Origin: DAOPXV01 sp035352535
Lineage (GTDB): Bacteria > Muiribacteriota > UBA9980
Direction of reading: 5' to 3'
Length of the DNA: 12,800 bases
Assembly (NCBI GenBank): GCA_964545075.1
Contig: CAZJFS010000130.1
Coordinates: 1 to 12,800 of the forward strand
Part shown: positions 6,288-12,800 of the stretch, piece after piece
How positions within the stretch are numbered: the first letter of the stretch is position 1
Layout: each line of letters begins with the position of its first letter
Position numbers and translations under genes: made by a program
Notes under the pieces: model-generated
Told to the model about the DNA's origin: nothing
Seen by the model: only the letters and a program-made list of their open reading frames with translations
Database searches by the model: none

Positions 6288-8528
6288 TCATTTTTTGCCG
6301 GATGCGGAGGCGCTCGATATTCCGCCGTCGATAAGCCTCGGAGTGATAAATATTATAGTTTCATTTTTTCTGTTCGTGTTGGACTGATTTCTAAAAAGAG
6401 CCGAAACGCCTGGAAGATTACCAAAGAACGGGATGTTGGTTTTAGACCGCGAATCTTCCTCTTCGATAAGCCCGGCGATTACTATCGTGTGTCCGTTCTT
6501 TACGATAACGTTCGTAAGAGTTTCCTTTGTCGATACTATCGGCTGGCTGTTATCGACCTTGCCCGCCAGGCCCTGGACTTTGGGATTTACTTCCATGGCT
6601 ATGAAGCCGTCCGGATTTATAGCCGGAGTAACTTCAAGCCTTACCGAAACATTCTGCTTTTCATATGTAATTGAAGTAACGGGCCCAGTGGTCGTCGTCA
6701 CTACCGTTTCGCGGCGCACGGGATATGTGGTTTCGACATTGACGTATGCTTTTTTACGGTTGGCCGTCACTATGCCGGGACATGCAATGACCTTGGAATT
6801 GTCCTTCTTCTGAAGCGCCTGCAATATCATGCGCAGCTGGCCGGTTGAAAGCGTTCCGACCTTATATGTTATACCGCCGATGCCGTCATCGCCGATTGGC
6901 GCGAATGTCTTGAATCCAACGCCATTTTCAACCCCATTTTCGCCGCCCTGCATGAGCCTGTTCCAGTTGACGCCCATGTTTTCGTCGCGCGAGAGGTTGA
7001 CCTGAACTATTCTCGCCTCTATCAGCACCTGTTTCGTTCTGACATCCAGCTGGTTTACGAAACTTTCAATTTTCGCGAGATTTATGGGCGAAGCAGTTAT
7101 TATAAGGCTGTTGGTCGTCTTGTCGGATTCAATCAGAAACGCGTCGCTCGTGACGCCCAGAACGGTTTTAAGGCTCGCATTAAGAGTCGACTTCAGATCC
7201 TCAGCGGTAACATACTTGCATTGTATTATTTTCGAAGTCGTCTGCGCCATGTCGAGACGTTTAATTATGGATTCCATTTTAACGACATTGCTTTCGATAT
7301 CGGTCAATATTAAAGTATTGGTCCGGCTATCGACCTCCATCATCCCTATATCGAGCGTCAAAGTCTGCTGAAGCATCGTTTTTATCTTGGCGGCATCCGC
7401 ATAATTCAACGATATGAGTTTAGTCGTAACCTTATCGGTAGAGCAGATGCGATCGAGCGCTTCTATCATCTTCTTCAGATTTTCAATGGTCGCCGCATTA
7501 TCCTTTATTATAAGCGAATTTGTTTTCTTATCGACAATGATGGAACCGTTCGGAGATTTAACGTTCATGACGATATTGCTGATATCCGCGGCTTTGGAGT
7601 TTTTAAGCCGCGCGATAAGGGTTTCCATCTGCGTCTGATCCGCCTGCTTTATCTCCACCATTTTATCGGTTATCGTATAAACCAGGCCATAGTTTTTGCA
7701 GATATTGTCAAGGACGCTTTTAACCGTCGTATCCTTGACGTATAACGTTATATTCCCGCTTATGTTGTGACTGACGGCCGCGTTAAGTTCCGCGGAGCGC
7801 AAAAACCCTTCGAGAACTTCCCATATAGGCCTGTTGGTAACGTTAAACGATATCTTCTCGGCTAATTTTTTAGCCGTCTCTGCGTCTAAAACCGCCTCTT
7901 TTTTTTCAGCGTCCTTGCTGCTTGAAAAGACCCACATTGGATCGGCCGCGGCGGCGACCGAAGACGCCTCGCCGGACTGGCCGCGCGATGTGGAAGATAC
8001 GCGAAAATCCGTGGCGTGTCCCAAACTTCCCGTAGCGGATTTAGTTATGCGCAATAGCTTGTTGTCGCTCATGAGGATATTGATATATGCCGGACCCGAA
8101 ACTTCCGACCGCTCAGTAATCCTGAGGCCAAGACCCGTGAATTCATCCTTTAATTTGGATATGAGATCGGAAAGTTTTCCATATTTTTCATCGTCAAGCA
8201 GAACTTCCGTCAAAACATCATTCTTTTCCTTCAAAGCGAACCGGTTCTCATCCTTGAAATATTTCGAAAGCGCGTTGACAAAATCGATCTTCCAGAGCGA
8301 ATATCCCTTCTGATAGGCGAGATTAAACCACTCACGGGTTTCGCGGCCGTCGACGAATTCCTGTATTTCAAGATAAGCGGCGTCGCCGGCCGGCATTTTG
8401 AGTTCTTCCACGCGCGCCCCATCAACCGAAGCATTTGCGGCCCCTCCCCCCAAAATGGCCGTGAATAATATCAGCGACAATGAAACATATAATAAATAAG
8501 ATGGCTTAATTTTCTTTTTTTTCCACAT
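6288..8528 (-). CDS. pilQ: Type IV pilus secretin (PilQ/GspD family)
   Basis: This 746-residue protein should form the outer-membrane ring through which the pilus passes. It has a signal peptide (residues 1-33, cleavage after ANA). A region of unknown fold (about 36-160) and a Ser/Ala-rich linker (about 178-212) come next. An STN-type N0 domain (about 227-295) and three secretin N1-like repeats (about 297-362, 368-428, 431-496) precede the secretin barrel domain (about 497-734). Barrel signatures include VIAGLIEEE (about 683-691), IPFFGNLPGVSALF and a terminal IIFITPRLI. No AMIN domain or long C-terminal pilotin-binding tail is seen. I chose ATG at 8528, which has GGAG at 7-nt spacing; a TTG at 8552 would overlap the upstream gene. 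Position after PilM, N, O and P-like genes favours PilQ over a type II secretion GspD. It is the last gene before the terminator. Confidence 0.93.
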   Translation of the reverse strand: MWKKKKIKPSYLLYVSLSLILFTAILGGGAANASVDGARVEELKMPAGDAAYLEIQEFVDGRETREWFNLAYQKGYSLWKIDFVNALSKYFKDENRFALKEKNDVLTEVLLDDEKYGKLSDLISKLKDEFTGLGLRITERSEVSGPAYINILMSDNKLLRITKSATGSLGHATDFRVSSTSRGQSGEASSVAAAADPMWVFSSSKDAEKKEAVLDAETAKKLAEKISFNVTNRPIWEVLEGFLRSAELNAAVSHNISGNITLYVKDTTVKSVLDNICKNYGLVYTITDKMVEIKQADQTQMETLIARLKNSKAADISNIVMNVKSPNGSIIVDKKTNSLIIKDNAATIENLKKMIEALDRICSTDKVTTKLISLNYADAAKIKTMLQQTLTLDIGMMEVDSRTNTLILTDIESNVVKMESIIKRLDMAQTTSKIIQCKYVTAEDLKSTLNASLKTVLGVTSDAFLIESDKTTNSLIITASPINLAKIESFVNQLDVRTKQVLIEARIVQVNLSRDENMGVNWNRLMQGGENGVENGVGFKTFAPIGDDGIGGITYKVGTLSTGQLRMILQALQKKDNSKVIACPGIVTANRKKAYVNVETTYPVRRETVVTTTTGPVTSITYEKQNVSVRLEVTPAINPDGFIAMEVNPKVQGLAGKVDNSQPIVSTKETLTNVIVKNGHTIVIAGLIEEEDSRSKTNIPFFGNLPGVSALFRNQSNTNRKNETIIFITPRLIDGGISSASASGKK

Positions 8529-8529
8529 A

Positions 8530-9015
8530 TCACTGCTCCATATTTTTTTCAATATTTTTTTCCTTCATGAGCCCGCACTTTATTATTTTGCCGTCGGGGG
8601 CTTTTATGTTAACGTATTCGTCTTCTATTTCAACTATCCTGTACCCGAGATAAGGCCTTTCAAAATACCATATCTTCGAATTTATTATGGCGCAACCGCC
8701 TTTCCCAATCTTTATTATGCCTTCCACCTTGAAATTCTCATCCCGAGATGCGCCTTTCGGCTTCGTCTCATTAGACGACATGGATTCGGCCGGAGGTTTT
8801 TCGGGCGGAACTTCGGGGCGCGGTCCATCGTCCTTAGCGGCCTGTTTGAGTTTTTCGCCAGGCCTGTAAAACATATCTTTTTTTATCAGCGCCTTGAATT
8901 TTTTTATATCCGAACTATTTTCAAATGAGACGGCCGCGTTCGCTTCCCGGCATAAAATAATCGGGACGCTCAGGGCCGCCAATATCATTAAAATAAAAAC
9001 AAAACTTTGCCTCAC
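8530..9015 (-). CDS. PilP-like (GspC-like) periplasmic pilus protein
   Basis: The 161-residue product has a signal peptide or membrane anchor (residues 1-27, possible cleavage after ANA). A flexible charged and proline-rich linker follows (about 55-90, including PRPEVPPEKPP). The C-terminal part (about 94-150) is a small beta domain. Its sequence pattern (FKVEGIIKIGKGGCAIINSK, then YRIVEIEDEYVNIKAPDGK) recalls the homology-region domain of PilP and GspC, which contacts the secretin N0 domain. PilP is normally a lipoprotein; here Cys22 is preceded by Leu, so no proper lipobox is present. The start is GTG, overlapping the PilO stop by 4 nt (GTGA at 9012-9015), and the stop lies 1 nt before the secretin ATG. 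Its place between PilO and the secretin is exactly where PilP belongs, and that is the main support, since the sequence itself is divergent. Confidence 0.75.
   Translation of the reverse strand: MRQSFVFILMILAALSVPIILCREANAAVSFENSSDIKKFKALIKKDMFYRPGEKLKQAAKDDGPRPEVPPEKPPAESMSSNETKPKGASRDENFKVEGIIKIGKGGCAIINSKIWYFERPYLGYRIVEIEDEYVNIKAPDGKIIKCGLMKEKNIEKNMEQ
8536..8539 (-). promoter_or_regulatory. Shine-Dalgarno site deciding the secretin start
   Basis: GGAG on the minus strand lies 7 nt before ATG at 8528, within the last codons of the PilP-like gene, whose TGA is at 8532-8530. The upstream TTG at 8552 in the same frame has no comparable site, so the ATG is preferred. Confidence 0.65.
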
Positions 9016-9677
9016 AGGTTGCCACCGCCCTGGGCGAACTTTACTTCGAGTATCATTTCAAGCGTTATTACCGCCTCAATCTTTCCATCATCCGTTCTCG
9101 AAGCGTTAAACTTTCTAAAAACGAAGTTTAACTTTTTAAAGCCTTCTATAAAATTAATGAACATCAAAAATTCGGCCGTAGTCGATCTTAAAACTACCTC
9201 CACCGGAAGAACCTTGCAAAATATCCGGGACGCTTCATCCGGAGCGCCCGAAGCGTCTTTCGGCAAAAATGCCTTCTCATAAATTTTATCGAACTGCGCA
9301 TGTTTTTTCATGAATTTTATGTCCAGCGAATTTTTTTCGGCGAAATTGGTTACCGCGTTCAGAAGTTGTATCGCCGCGTCCGACCCGAGAATCAAGTCGT
9401 TAAGATAATCCATTTCAGCCTTTTTCGCGGCGATCTCTTCCGCCTTCGCCTGCGCTGCGTTCTCTTCGGATTTCAGATTATTAAATTTAGACCTGACGTT
9501 TTCACATAAATTCTTCGCCTTTTTAAGCGAGAACTCCTGCGCCGGATAGACGAAACTAAAAAAAACAAGCGGCATGATTATCAAAAGAGCGCTTATTATT
9601 ATCGCGCGATCTCCACTTCTTAATTTTTCAGATCCGGTCAGGGCGGCATTATAATATTGTTTTATTTTCTCAAGCAT
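9012..9677 (-). CDS. pilO: PilO-like inner-membrane alignment protein
   Basis: The 221-residue protein has a short cytoplasmic N-terminus, one membrane helix (residues about 24-44), a coiled coil rich in Ala, Glu and Lys (about 48-92) and a periplasmic alpha/beta domain (about 98-215). This is the standard PilO/GspM architecture. PilO pairs with PilN and links PilM to PilP and the secretin. The start ATG overlaps the stop of the PilM-PilN gene by one nucleotide (TAATG), and the stop overlaps the PilP-like start by four, so translation is probably coupled. Assignment rests on architecture and gene order more than on conserved residues, as PilO proteins diverge strongly. Confidence 0.87.
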   Translation of the reverse strand: MLEKIKQYYNAALTGSEKLRSGDRAIIISALLIIMPLVFFSFVYPAQEFSLKKAKNLCENVRSKFNNLKSEENAAQAKAEEIAAKKAEMDYLNDLILGSDAAIQLLNAVTNFAEKNSLDIKFMKKHAQFDKIYEKAFLPKDASGAPDEASRIFCKVLPVEVVLRSTTAEFLMFINFIEGFKKLNFVFRKFNASRTDDGKIEAVITLEMILEVKFAQGGGNL

Positions 9678-11449
9678 TATTCCGCGACCGCCTCTTTATC
9701 TTCGCCCGCTATGACGAGCTGACATTCAAACTCGAACTCGATATGATTTTCATTCTGTTCCGTTTTTTTTACGACTACGCTTTTAAATTTCTTGTTTTTT
9801 TTCAAAGTTTCATTGATCTTTATGACGCGGTCATAAACCGTCGTCGAACCGGAAAAATTAAGGACCGCGTTATCGTCATAGCTATAATTTATCGACGCAA
9901 GGTTCGCGTCCTGCGGGATCGCGTCCGAAACCGCTATTAATACCATATCCAGTGCGTTCTTCTTGAATTCAATAAAATCCTTCGCGCGCATTTTTTTTTG
10001 AAAATTATCATACTGATCCGATATTTTTTTTCTTTTCGCCTGCGCCTCGGCCGCGCCCAGTTCGTTTGATTTTGTTTCCAACATGGCCGTTTCAGAAGAA
10101 TACGCGTATCCCGTAAGAAAATTTTTCACGAGTATCGCCGAAAAAACGAATGAATAAACCGCGACTATCAATAACGCTGAATTCAAAAAACCTAATTTCG
10201 TAATTTTTTTAAAGGCTGGAAACTTCGCCGACAAATAATTTGTAACGACATCCGCCGCCTGCGGCTGAACGGTTTTTTCCCGCTCCTTCCTCTTAAGCAA
10301 ATTTATTCCATACTCCGGAAAAAAATATTCACAGAAAACCGCGCCAAGGCTTAAAAATGAAGTGTTGAATTTTTCGCATACGCTCACGCTGCAGCTGCCA
10401 TTCTCTATGACCTTCCAGGTTGCGGCCTTCGCAACGGACGCATCATACGAATCCATGAAAAATTCCAGAACGCCAGGTATCTCTGAATTTCCACCATAAA
10501 GCACTATCTTTTTCAACGATTGCGTCGTTACCGTTGAATCCTGAAAATGCGCTGAAAAATAACCCGTACTTAAGCGAACGCGCTGAAAAAGCTTCTTGAA
10601 TGAAACGTTCAAAACCTTGTGAAGATTGGAATTCGGCAGCGAGTCGTCTAAGTTATCGACTTCCTCCTGAGATATTATGCCGATCTCGAATTTTTTTTCT
10701 TCCGCTTCCTGCAATGTCATATTCTGCGAGCCGGGATACATCGTCTTAATCACTGTCGTAAGCGTCGAACCACCCATGTTTATATCTTTTGAAAACTTCA
10801 GGCCGGATTTTGAAACGAAATTAACCGTCATCTGCGAATTTCCGAAATCCAGAAACATCGCGACCTGTTCCGAGTCCAGATCGCTTAAAATACCCGTACG
10901 CTTCGCGAATGAATATACCGCGAGAACAGCCGGAGCTATACCGATGACTTCCAGACCCGCGATCCTGGCGATCTCGTTAAAATTATAAATATGCCTCGTT
11001 TCGACGGCGGCTACAACGACTTTTATTTTCTTCTGGCTTATACCGCTTTCGTTCTTTTCATCAAATTCCTTTATTATCTTGTAATCAAAAAAACAATCGT
11101 CGATCAAATAAGTAATCTCTTTTTTCAGCTCAAAGCGTATCGTTTTTTCAAGCGATTCAACCGGCATCTTCGGAAAATCCATCTGGCGCACGATCACGTT
11201 CGAACCGTTCAATACGAAAACAGTTTTTTTACTGGTGATTCCTGAATCCGCGATAAGCTGACGTATTAATTCGGCGGTCCTTTCATTACCGGAAGCCTCG
11301 GCGCCAAAAACGTTAACAACCGCGACTTTACTAAATGAAACGATGCCGCCCGAAACGGTTCCTTCGGCGACCTTTATCGTGGCGGCGCCTATGTCTATTC
11401 CAAGTATTATTTCATTTACGACTGCCTTAACGGCAGTTTCTTCAGCCAT
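9677..11449 (-). CDS. pilM: PilM-PilN fusion protein
   Basis: The 590-residue protein joins two normally separate pilus proteins. Residues 1 to about 375 are PilM, a cytoplasmic actin-like ATPase: phosphate-1 motif LGIDIGAATIKVAE (16-29), phosphate-2 motif MFLDFGNSQMTV (198-209) and adenosine motif IVLYGGNSEIPGV (315-327). Residues 382-385 are INLL, the conserved N-terminal motif of PilN that docks into PilM. A basic segment and linker, a membrane helix (about 421-445), a coiled-coil segment (about 455-490) and a periplasmic ferredoxin-like domain (about 497-580) follow, as in PilN. Usual lengths are about 350 for PilM and 200 for PilN, so both are complete. There is no stop or frame change at the junction. 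The protein should sit on the inner membrane and transmit nucleotide or assembly state to PilO, PilP and the secretin. The gene starts 46 nt after the lipoprotein gene. Confidence 0.93.
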   Translation of the reverse strand: MAEETAVKAVVNEIILGIDIGAATIKVAEGTVSGGIVSFSKVAVVNVFGAEASGNERTAELIRQLIADSGITSKKTVFVLNGSNVIVRQMDFPKMPVESLEKTIRFELKKEITYLIDDCFFDYKIIKEFDEKNESGISQKKIKVVVAAVETRHIYNFNEIARIAGLEVIGIAPAVLAVYSFAKRTGILSDLDSEQVAMFLDFGNSQMTVNFVSKSGLKFSKDINMGGSTLTTVIKTMYPGSQNMTLQEAEEKKFEIGIISQEEVDNLDDSLPNSNLHKVLNVSFKKLFQRVRLSTGYFSAHFQDSTVTTQSLKKIVLYGGNSEIPGVLEFFMDSYDASVAKAATWKVIENGSCSVSVCEKFNTSFLSLGAVFCEYFFPEYGINLLKRKEREKTVQPQAADVVTNYLSAKFPAFKKITKLGFLNSALLIVAVYSFVFSAILVKNFLTGYAYSSETAMLETKSNELGAAEAQAKRKKISDQYDNFQKKMRAKDFIEFKKNALDMVLIAVSDAIPQDANLASINYSYDDNAVLNFSGSTTVYDRVIKINETLKKNKKFKSVVVKKTEQNENHIEFEFECQLVIAGEDKEAVAE

Positions 11450-11495
11450 TTTTTATTTCCATCATCCTAAATTTTATTTTTGAAGTTTTAAATCA

Positions 11496-12200
11496 TTACC
11501 TAACCGTAACCACTACGCCTGACGCGGCAGTATTCGAAGCGTCGCGAACGAGAAGCGATACTTCGCCGGTCGCGATCGCCGTAACCGTCGCGCTCGTCTT
11601 CGTCGTACTCGATATTTTAGCCGTCAGCTCCGTACTCGGATTCAATGACCATATAAGCGAAGTTTCAGTAGTACTTGACTGTTCGTTTACATATTCGGCT
11701 ATATATTCACGTGAAGTCCCTACCAATAAAGCATCCGATGTTATATTTTTAAACTTTATATACGGCTTCGTCTCGCCCACCGTACCTTCACCAACACCAA
11801 ACGGAATCGCTATAGTCTTATTTCCGGCAGCCAGCAATATCTCGGCGCTGCCGATCACTTCGCCCCTGCATACGGCAAAATAAGAATTATTCGAAGCATA
11901 ACCGGTCAGTATCTTGACGATTTTTTCATCCGTGGACGTAGCCGTCACATAAGTATTAGGGATTGTCTCGGCTTTTTCGTTAAACGCTTTTCCTTCCAAT
12001 ATCAAGTGATCGCCGACCTTAATGTTCGACAAGCTTTTCACTTCGGCGCCGGCGCGGTAAGCTTTGATGCTTGCAACATCATAATACGCGTCATTTCTGC
12101 CCAAGTCATATTTATCGGAAACGCATCCGGTCGAATTCATAAAAGCGGACAATATGATCATAATAAATATGCCAACCCAGAAACATCGTTTTTTCAACAT
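11496..12200 (-). CDS. Putative lipoprotein with two bacterial Ig-like domains
   Basis: The 234-residue product begins with a basic, hydrophobic signal (residues 1-25) and a possible lipobox, STGC with Cys26. Serine at -3 is less usual, so lipidation is likely but not certain. The rest is beta-rich and resembles two Ig-like domains (about 43-136 and 146-234). The second has a Big_2-like pattern (IWSLNPSTELTAKISS, ATVTAIATGEVSLLV). It is the first gene of the operon that encodes PilMN, PilO, the PilP-like protein and the secretin, with a 46-nt gap and no terminator before pilMN. A role at the outer membrane near the secretin, for example stabilising it like a pilotin or TsaP-type partner, is possible from context only. 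It has no recognisable similarity to known pilotins. Confidence 0.75.
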   Translation of the reverse strand: MLKKRCFWVGIFIMIILSAFMNSTGCVSDKYDLGRNDAYYDVASIKAYRAGAEVKSLSNIKVGDHLILEGKAFNEKAETIPNTYVTATSTDEKIVKILTGYASNNSYFAVCRGEVIGSAEILLAAGNKTIAIPFGVGEGTVGETKPYIKFKNITSDALLVGTSREYIAEYVNEQSSTTETSLIWSLNPSTELTAKISSTTKTSATVTAIATGEVSLLVRDASNTAASGVVVTVR

Positions 12201-12205
12201 AGTTT

Positions 12206-12284
12206 AAAGCCGACCCCTTTTATTCAAAAATTTTTATGCCGATAAAAATTATAACTATACTTTACTTCCATATCGGCTTTTTTT
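12206..12284 (-). promoter_or_regulatory. Leader of the pilus operon with alternative hairpins
   Basis: In minus-strand RNA the segment AAAGCCGATA (12280-12271) can pair in two exclusive ways. One is with TATCGGC (12244-12238), a 7-bp stem. The other is with TCGGCTTT (12213-12206), an 8-bp stem ending about 5 nt before the lipoprotein ATG and next to AAAGGGG, the best Shine-Dalgarno-like sequence. This could affect initiation. On the plus strand the first stem is followed by seven T residues, so it could instead be a terminator against antisense transcription. Loops are long and the structure is unproven. The rest of the 172-nt gap holds the candidate promoter and the GTCCG element. Confidence 0.3.
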
Positions 12285-12328
12285 CGTCGTATTTTATATA
12301 AATTATTTTTGACGATTAAAACAGTGGA

Positions 12329-12334
12329 ATTATA
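12329..12334 (-). promoter_or_regulatory. Candidate -10 box of the lipoprotein-pilMNOPQ operon
   Basis: TATAAT on the minus strand is a perfect -10 match about 130 nt before the lipoprotein ATG. With a 17-nt spacer the -35 would fall at 12352-12357, inside the GTCCG/CGGAC element, and shows no consensus. This fits activator-dependent transcription, or chance in AT-rich DNA. A second TATAAT lies near 12250. Confidence 0.35.
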
Positions 12335-12348
12335 GCTTGTTTATAAAA

Positions 12349-12366
12349 GGTCCGGCAGGCGGACAA
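12349..12366. promoter_or_regulatory. GTCCG/CGGAC inverted-repeat element, copy 2
   Basis: GGTCCGGCAGGCGGACAA forms a 5-bp stem (GTCCG 12350-12354, CGGAC 12360-12364) and matches the element at 6194-6210. It starts just after the stop of the PilX-like gene. On the minus strand it is followed by CTTTTAT, so it could also act as a weak terminator for that gene; the copy at 6194 has no such T-run, which argues for another shared role. Confidence 0.45.
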
Positions 12367-12372
12367 AAAAGA

Positions 12373-12800
12373 TTAATTAACCCTTACTTTTCTTGGTTTT
12401 TCAAGCACGAGCGGATTTCGCGATATTATTCTGGCCATTATGGCGCGTTTTTTCCCACTGTATATTCCCGTGGAATAAATCAGATCCGCCAAACCATCGC
12501 CACTTTTGTCCATTATTTCGGCCCTGTAATAGGCGTATTTAAGATCCGCATCAGCCTCATCTTCACCTATTTTCACTTCGAAGGTGCCGTCTATCGCGCC
12601 CAGAAAATCCCTGTCATTCAAAACGCCTGACGCCGCATGAGAAAGTCCTGATTCGGCCGCATTATATGCCTGAAGCGAATCAAGCTCGTGCGAAGAAATA
12701 TCAAGCTCGTCCGACGATGTTTTAAGAGAAACCGTGGCGAGCATCATTACCGTCATAATTACCATCAAAACTACTACTATTGAAACGCCACGGTTGTTTT
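12373..12800 (-). CDS. PilX-like minor pilin assembly protein (5' end missing)
   Basis: The frame is open to the window edge, giving about 142 residues; the true start lies outside. The first visible residues (NNRGVSIVVVLMVIMTVMML) match the N-terminus of PilX_N-type proteins: a short basic segment, a hydrophobic helix without a classical cleavable GFTLIE site, then an amphipathic helix ending in YNAAESGLSHA, the family's A-(A/F)-x-A-A-E-(A/S)-G signature. PilX-type proteins are minor pilins that help start pilus assembly. The rest is a short beta-rich domain with an acidic segment (GEDEADADLKYAY) and a DKSGDG stretch. An internal TTG at 12768 is not the likely start because the conserved helix extends upstream of it. 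It probably ends another minor pilin transcription unit that continues beyond the window. Confidence 0.83.
   Translation of the reverse strand, partial: NNRGVSIVVVLMVIMTVMMLATVSLKTSSDELDISSHELDSLQAYNAAESGLSHAASGVLNDRDFLGAIDGTFEVKIGEDEADADLKYAYYRAEIMDKSGDGLADLIYSTGIYSGKKRAIMARIISRNPLVLEKPRKVRVN

Noticed and set aside
7834..8313. A 159-codon plus-strand frame opposite the secretin gene
   Set aside because: It mirrors the secretin coding sequence, is serine-rich and shows no recognisable motif; long antisense frames are expected in this codon usage.
8529..8552. TTG start at 8552 for the secretin
   Set aside because: ATG at 8528 has GGAG at 7-nt spacing and avoids a 23-nt overlap; the extra eight residues add nothing recognisable before the signal peptide.
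6288..12200. A type II secretion system rather than a type IV pilus
   Set aside because: The secretin and GspH-like prepilin fit both, but the PilM actin-like domain, the INLL motif and the M-N-O-P-Q order favour a type IV pilus system.
12238..12284. A conventional terminator for a plus-strand gene
   Set aside because: The stem and T-run fit, but there is no plus-strand gene upstream, so I list it only as part of the leader structure.
12337..12630. A plus-strand frame across the gap and the PilX-like gene
   Set aside because: It is antisense to a clear PilX-type sequence and shows no independent coding signal.
1..12800. CRISPR arrays, tRNA or rRNA genes, insertion sequences and phage genes
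   Set aside because: No regularly spaced repeats, cloverleaf-like stretches, transposase motifs or terminal repeats were seen by reading; nearly all of the window is coding.

Overview
The window comes from the chromosome of a diderm (two-membrane) bacterium, because it encodes an outer-membrane secretin and periplasmic type IV pilus parts. GC is moderate (mid-40s percent by eye), AUA isoleucine codons are frequent, and start codons are ATG with one GTG. I cannot assign a phylum. The fused PilM-PilN, the long TPR-kinase and the many Ig-like proteins suggest an uncultivated, poorly studied lineage, but that is inference. All genes lie on the minus strand, so transcription runs from high to low coordinates.

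Layout in transcription order. (1) 12800-12373: the 3' part of a PilX-like minor pilin gene cut by the window edge. (2) 12372-12201: an AT-rich leader with a -10-like box, a GTCCG/CGGAC hairpin element and two mutually exclusive helices. (3) 12200-6288: the trans-envelope pilus operon, comprising an Ig-like lipoprotein, a PilM-PilN fusion, PilO, a short PilP-like protein and a PilQ/GspD-family secretin. From pilMN onward the reading frames touch or overlap. The order matches the classical pilMNOPQ cluster. (4) 6255-6211: a strong Rho-independent terminator, followed by a second copy of the GTCCG/CGGAC element and an AT-rich promoter region. (5) 6097-1: a second operon, with a secreted protein of three SbsA-type Ig-like domains, a 1353-residue transmembrane Ser/Thr protein kinase, a GspH/FimT-like prepilin and the 5' part of another prepilin running off the left edge.

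Together the genes encode the inner-membrane alignment complex (PilM, N, O, P), the outer-membrane gate (secretin) and several minor pilins. A receptor-type kinase with a predicted periplasmic propeller, a cytoplasmic TPR array and a C-terminal kinase domain is embedded among the minor pilin genes. Its start overlaps the end of the secreted Ig-like protein gene. This pair is the most unusual content: it looks like a signalling module that could tie pilus state or surface contact to cytoplasmic phosphorylation. The pilus motor ATPases (PilB, PilT), platform PilC and prepilin peptidase are not in the window. No RNA genes, CRISPR arrays, insertion sequences or phage genes were seen.
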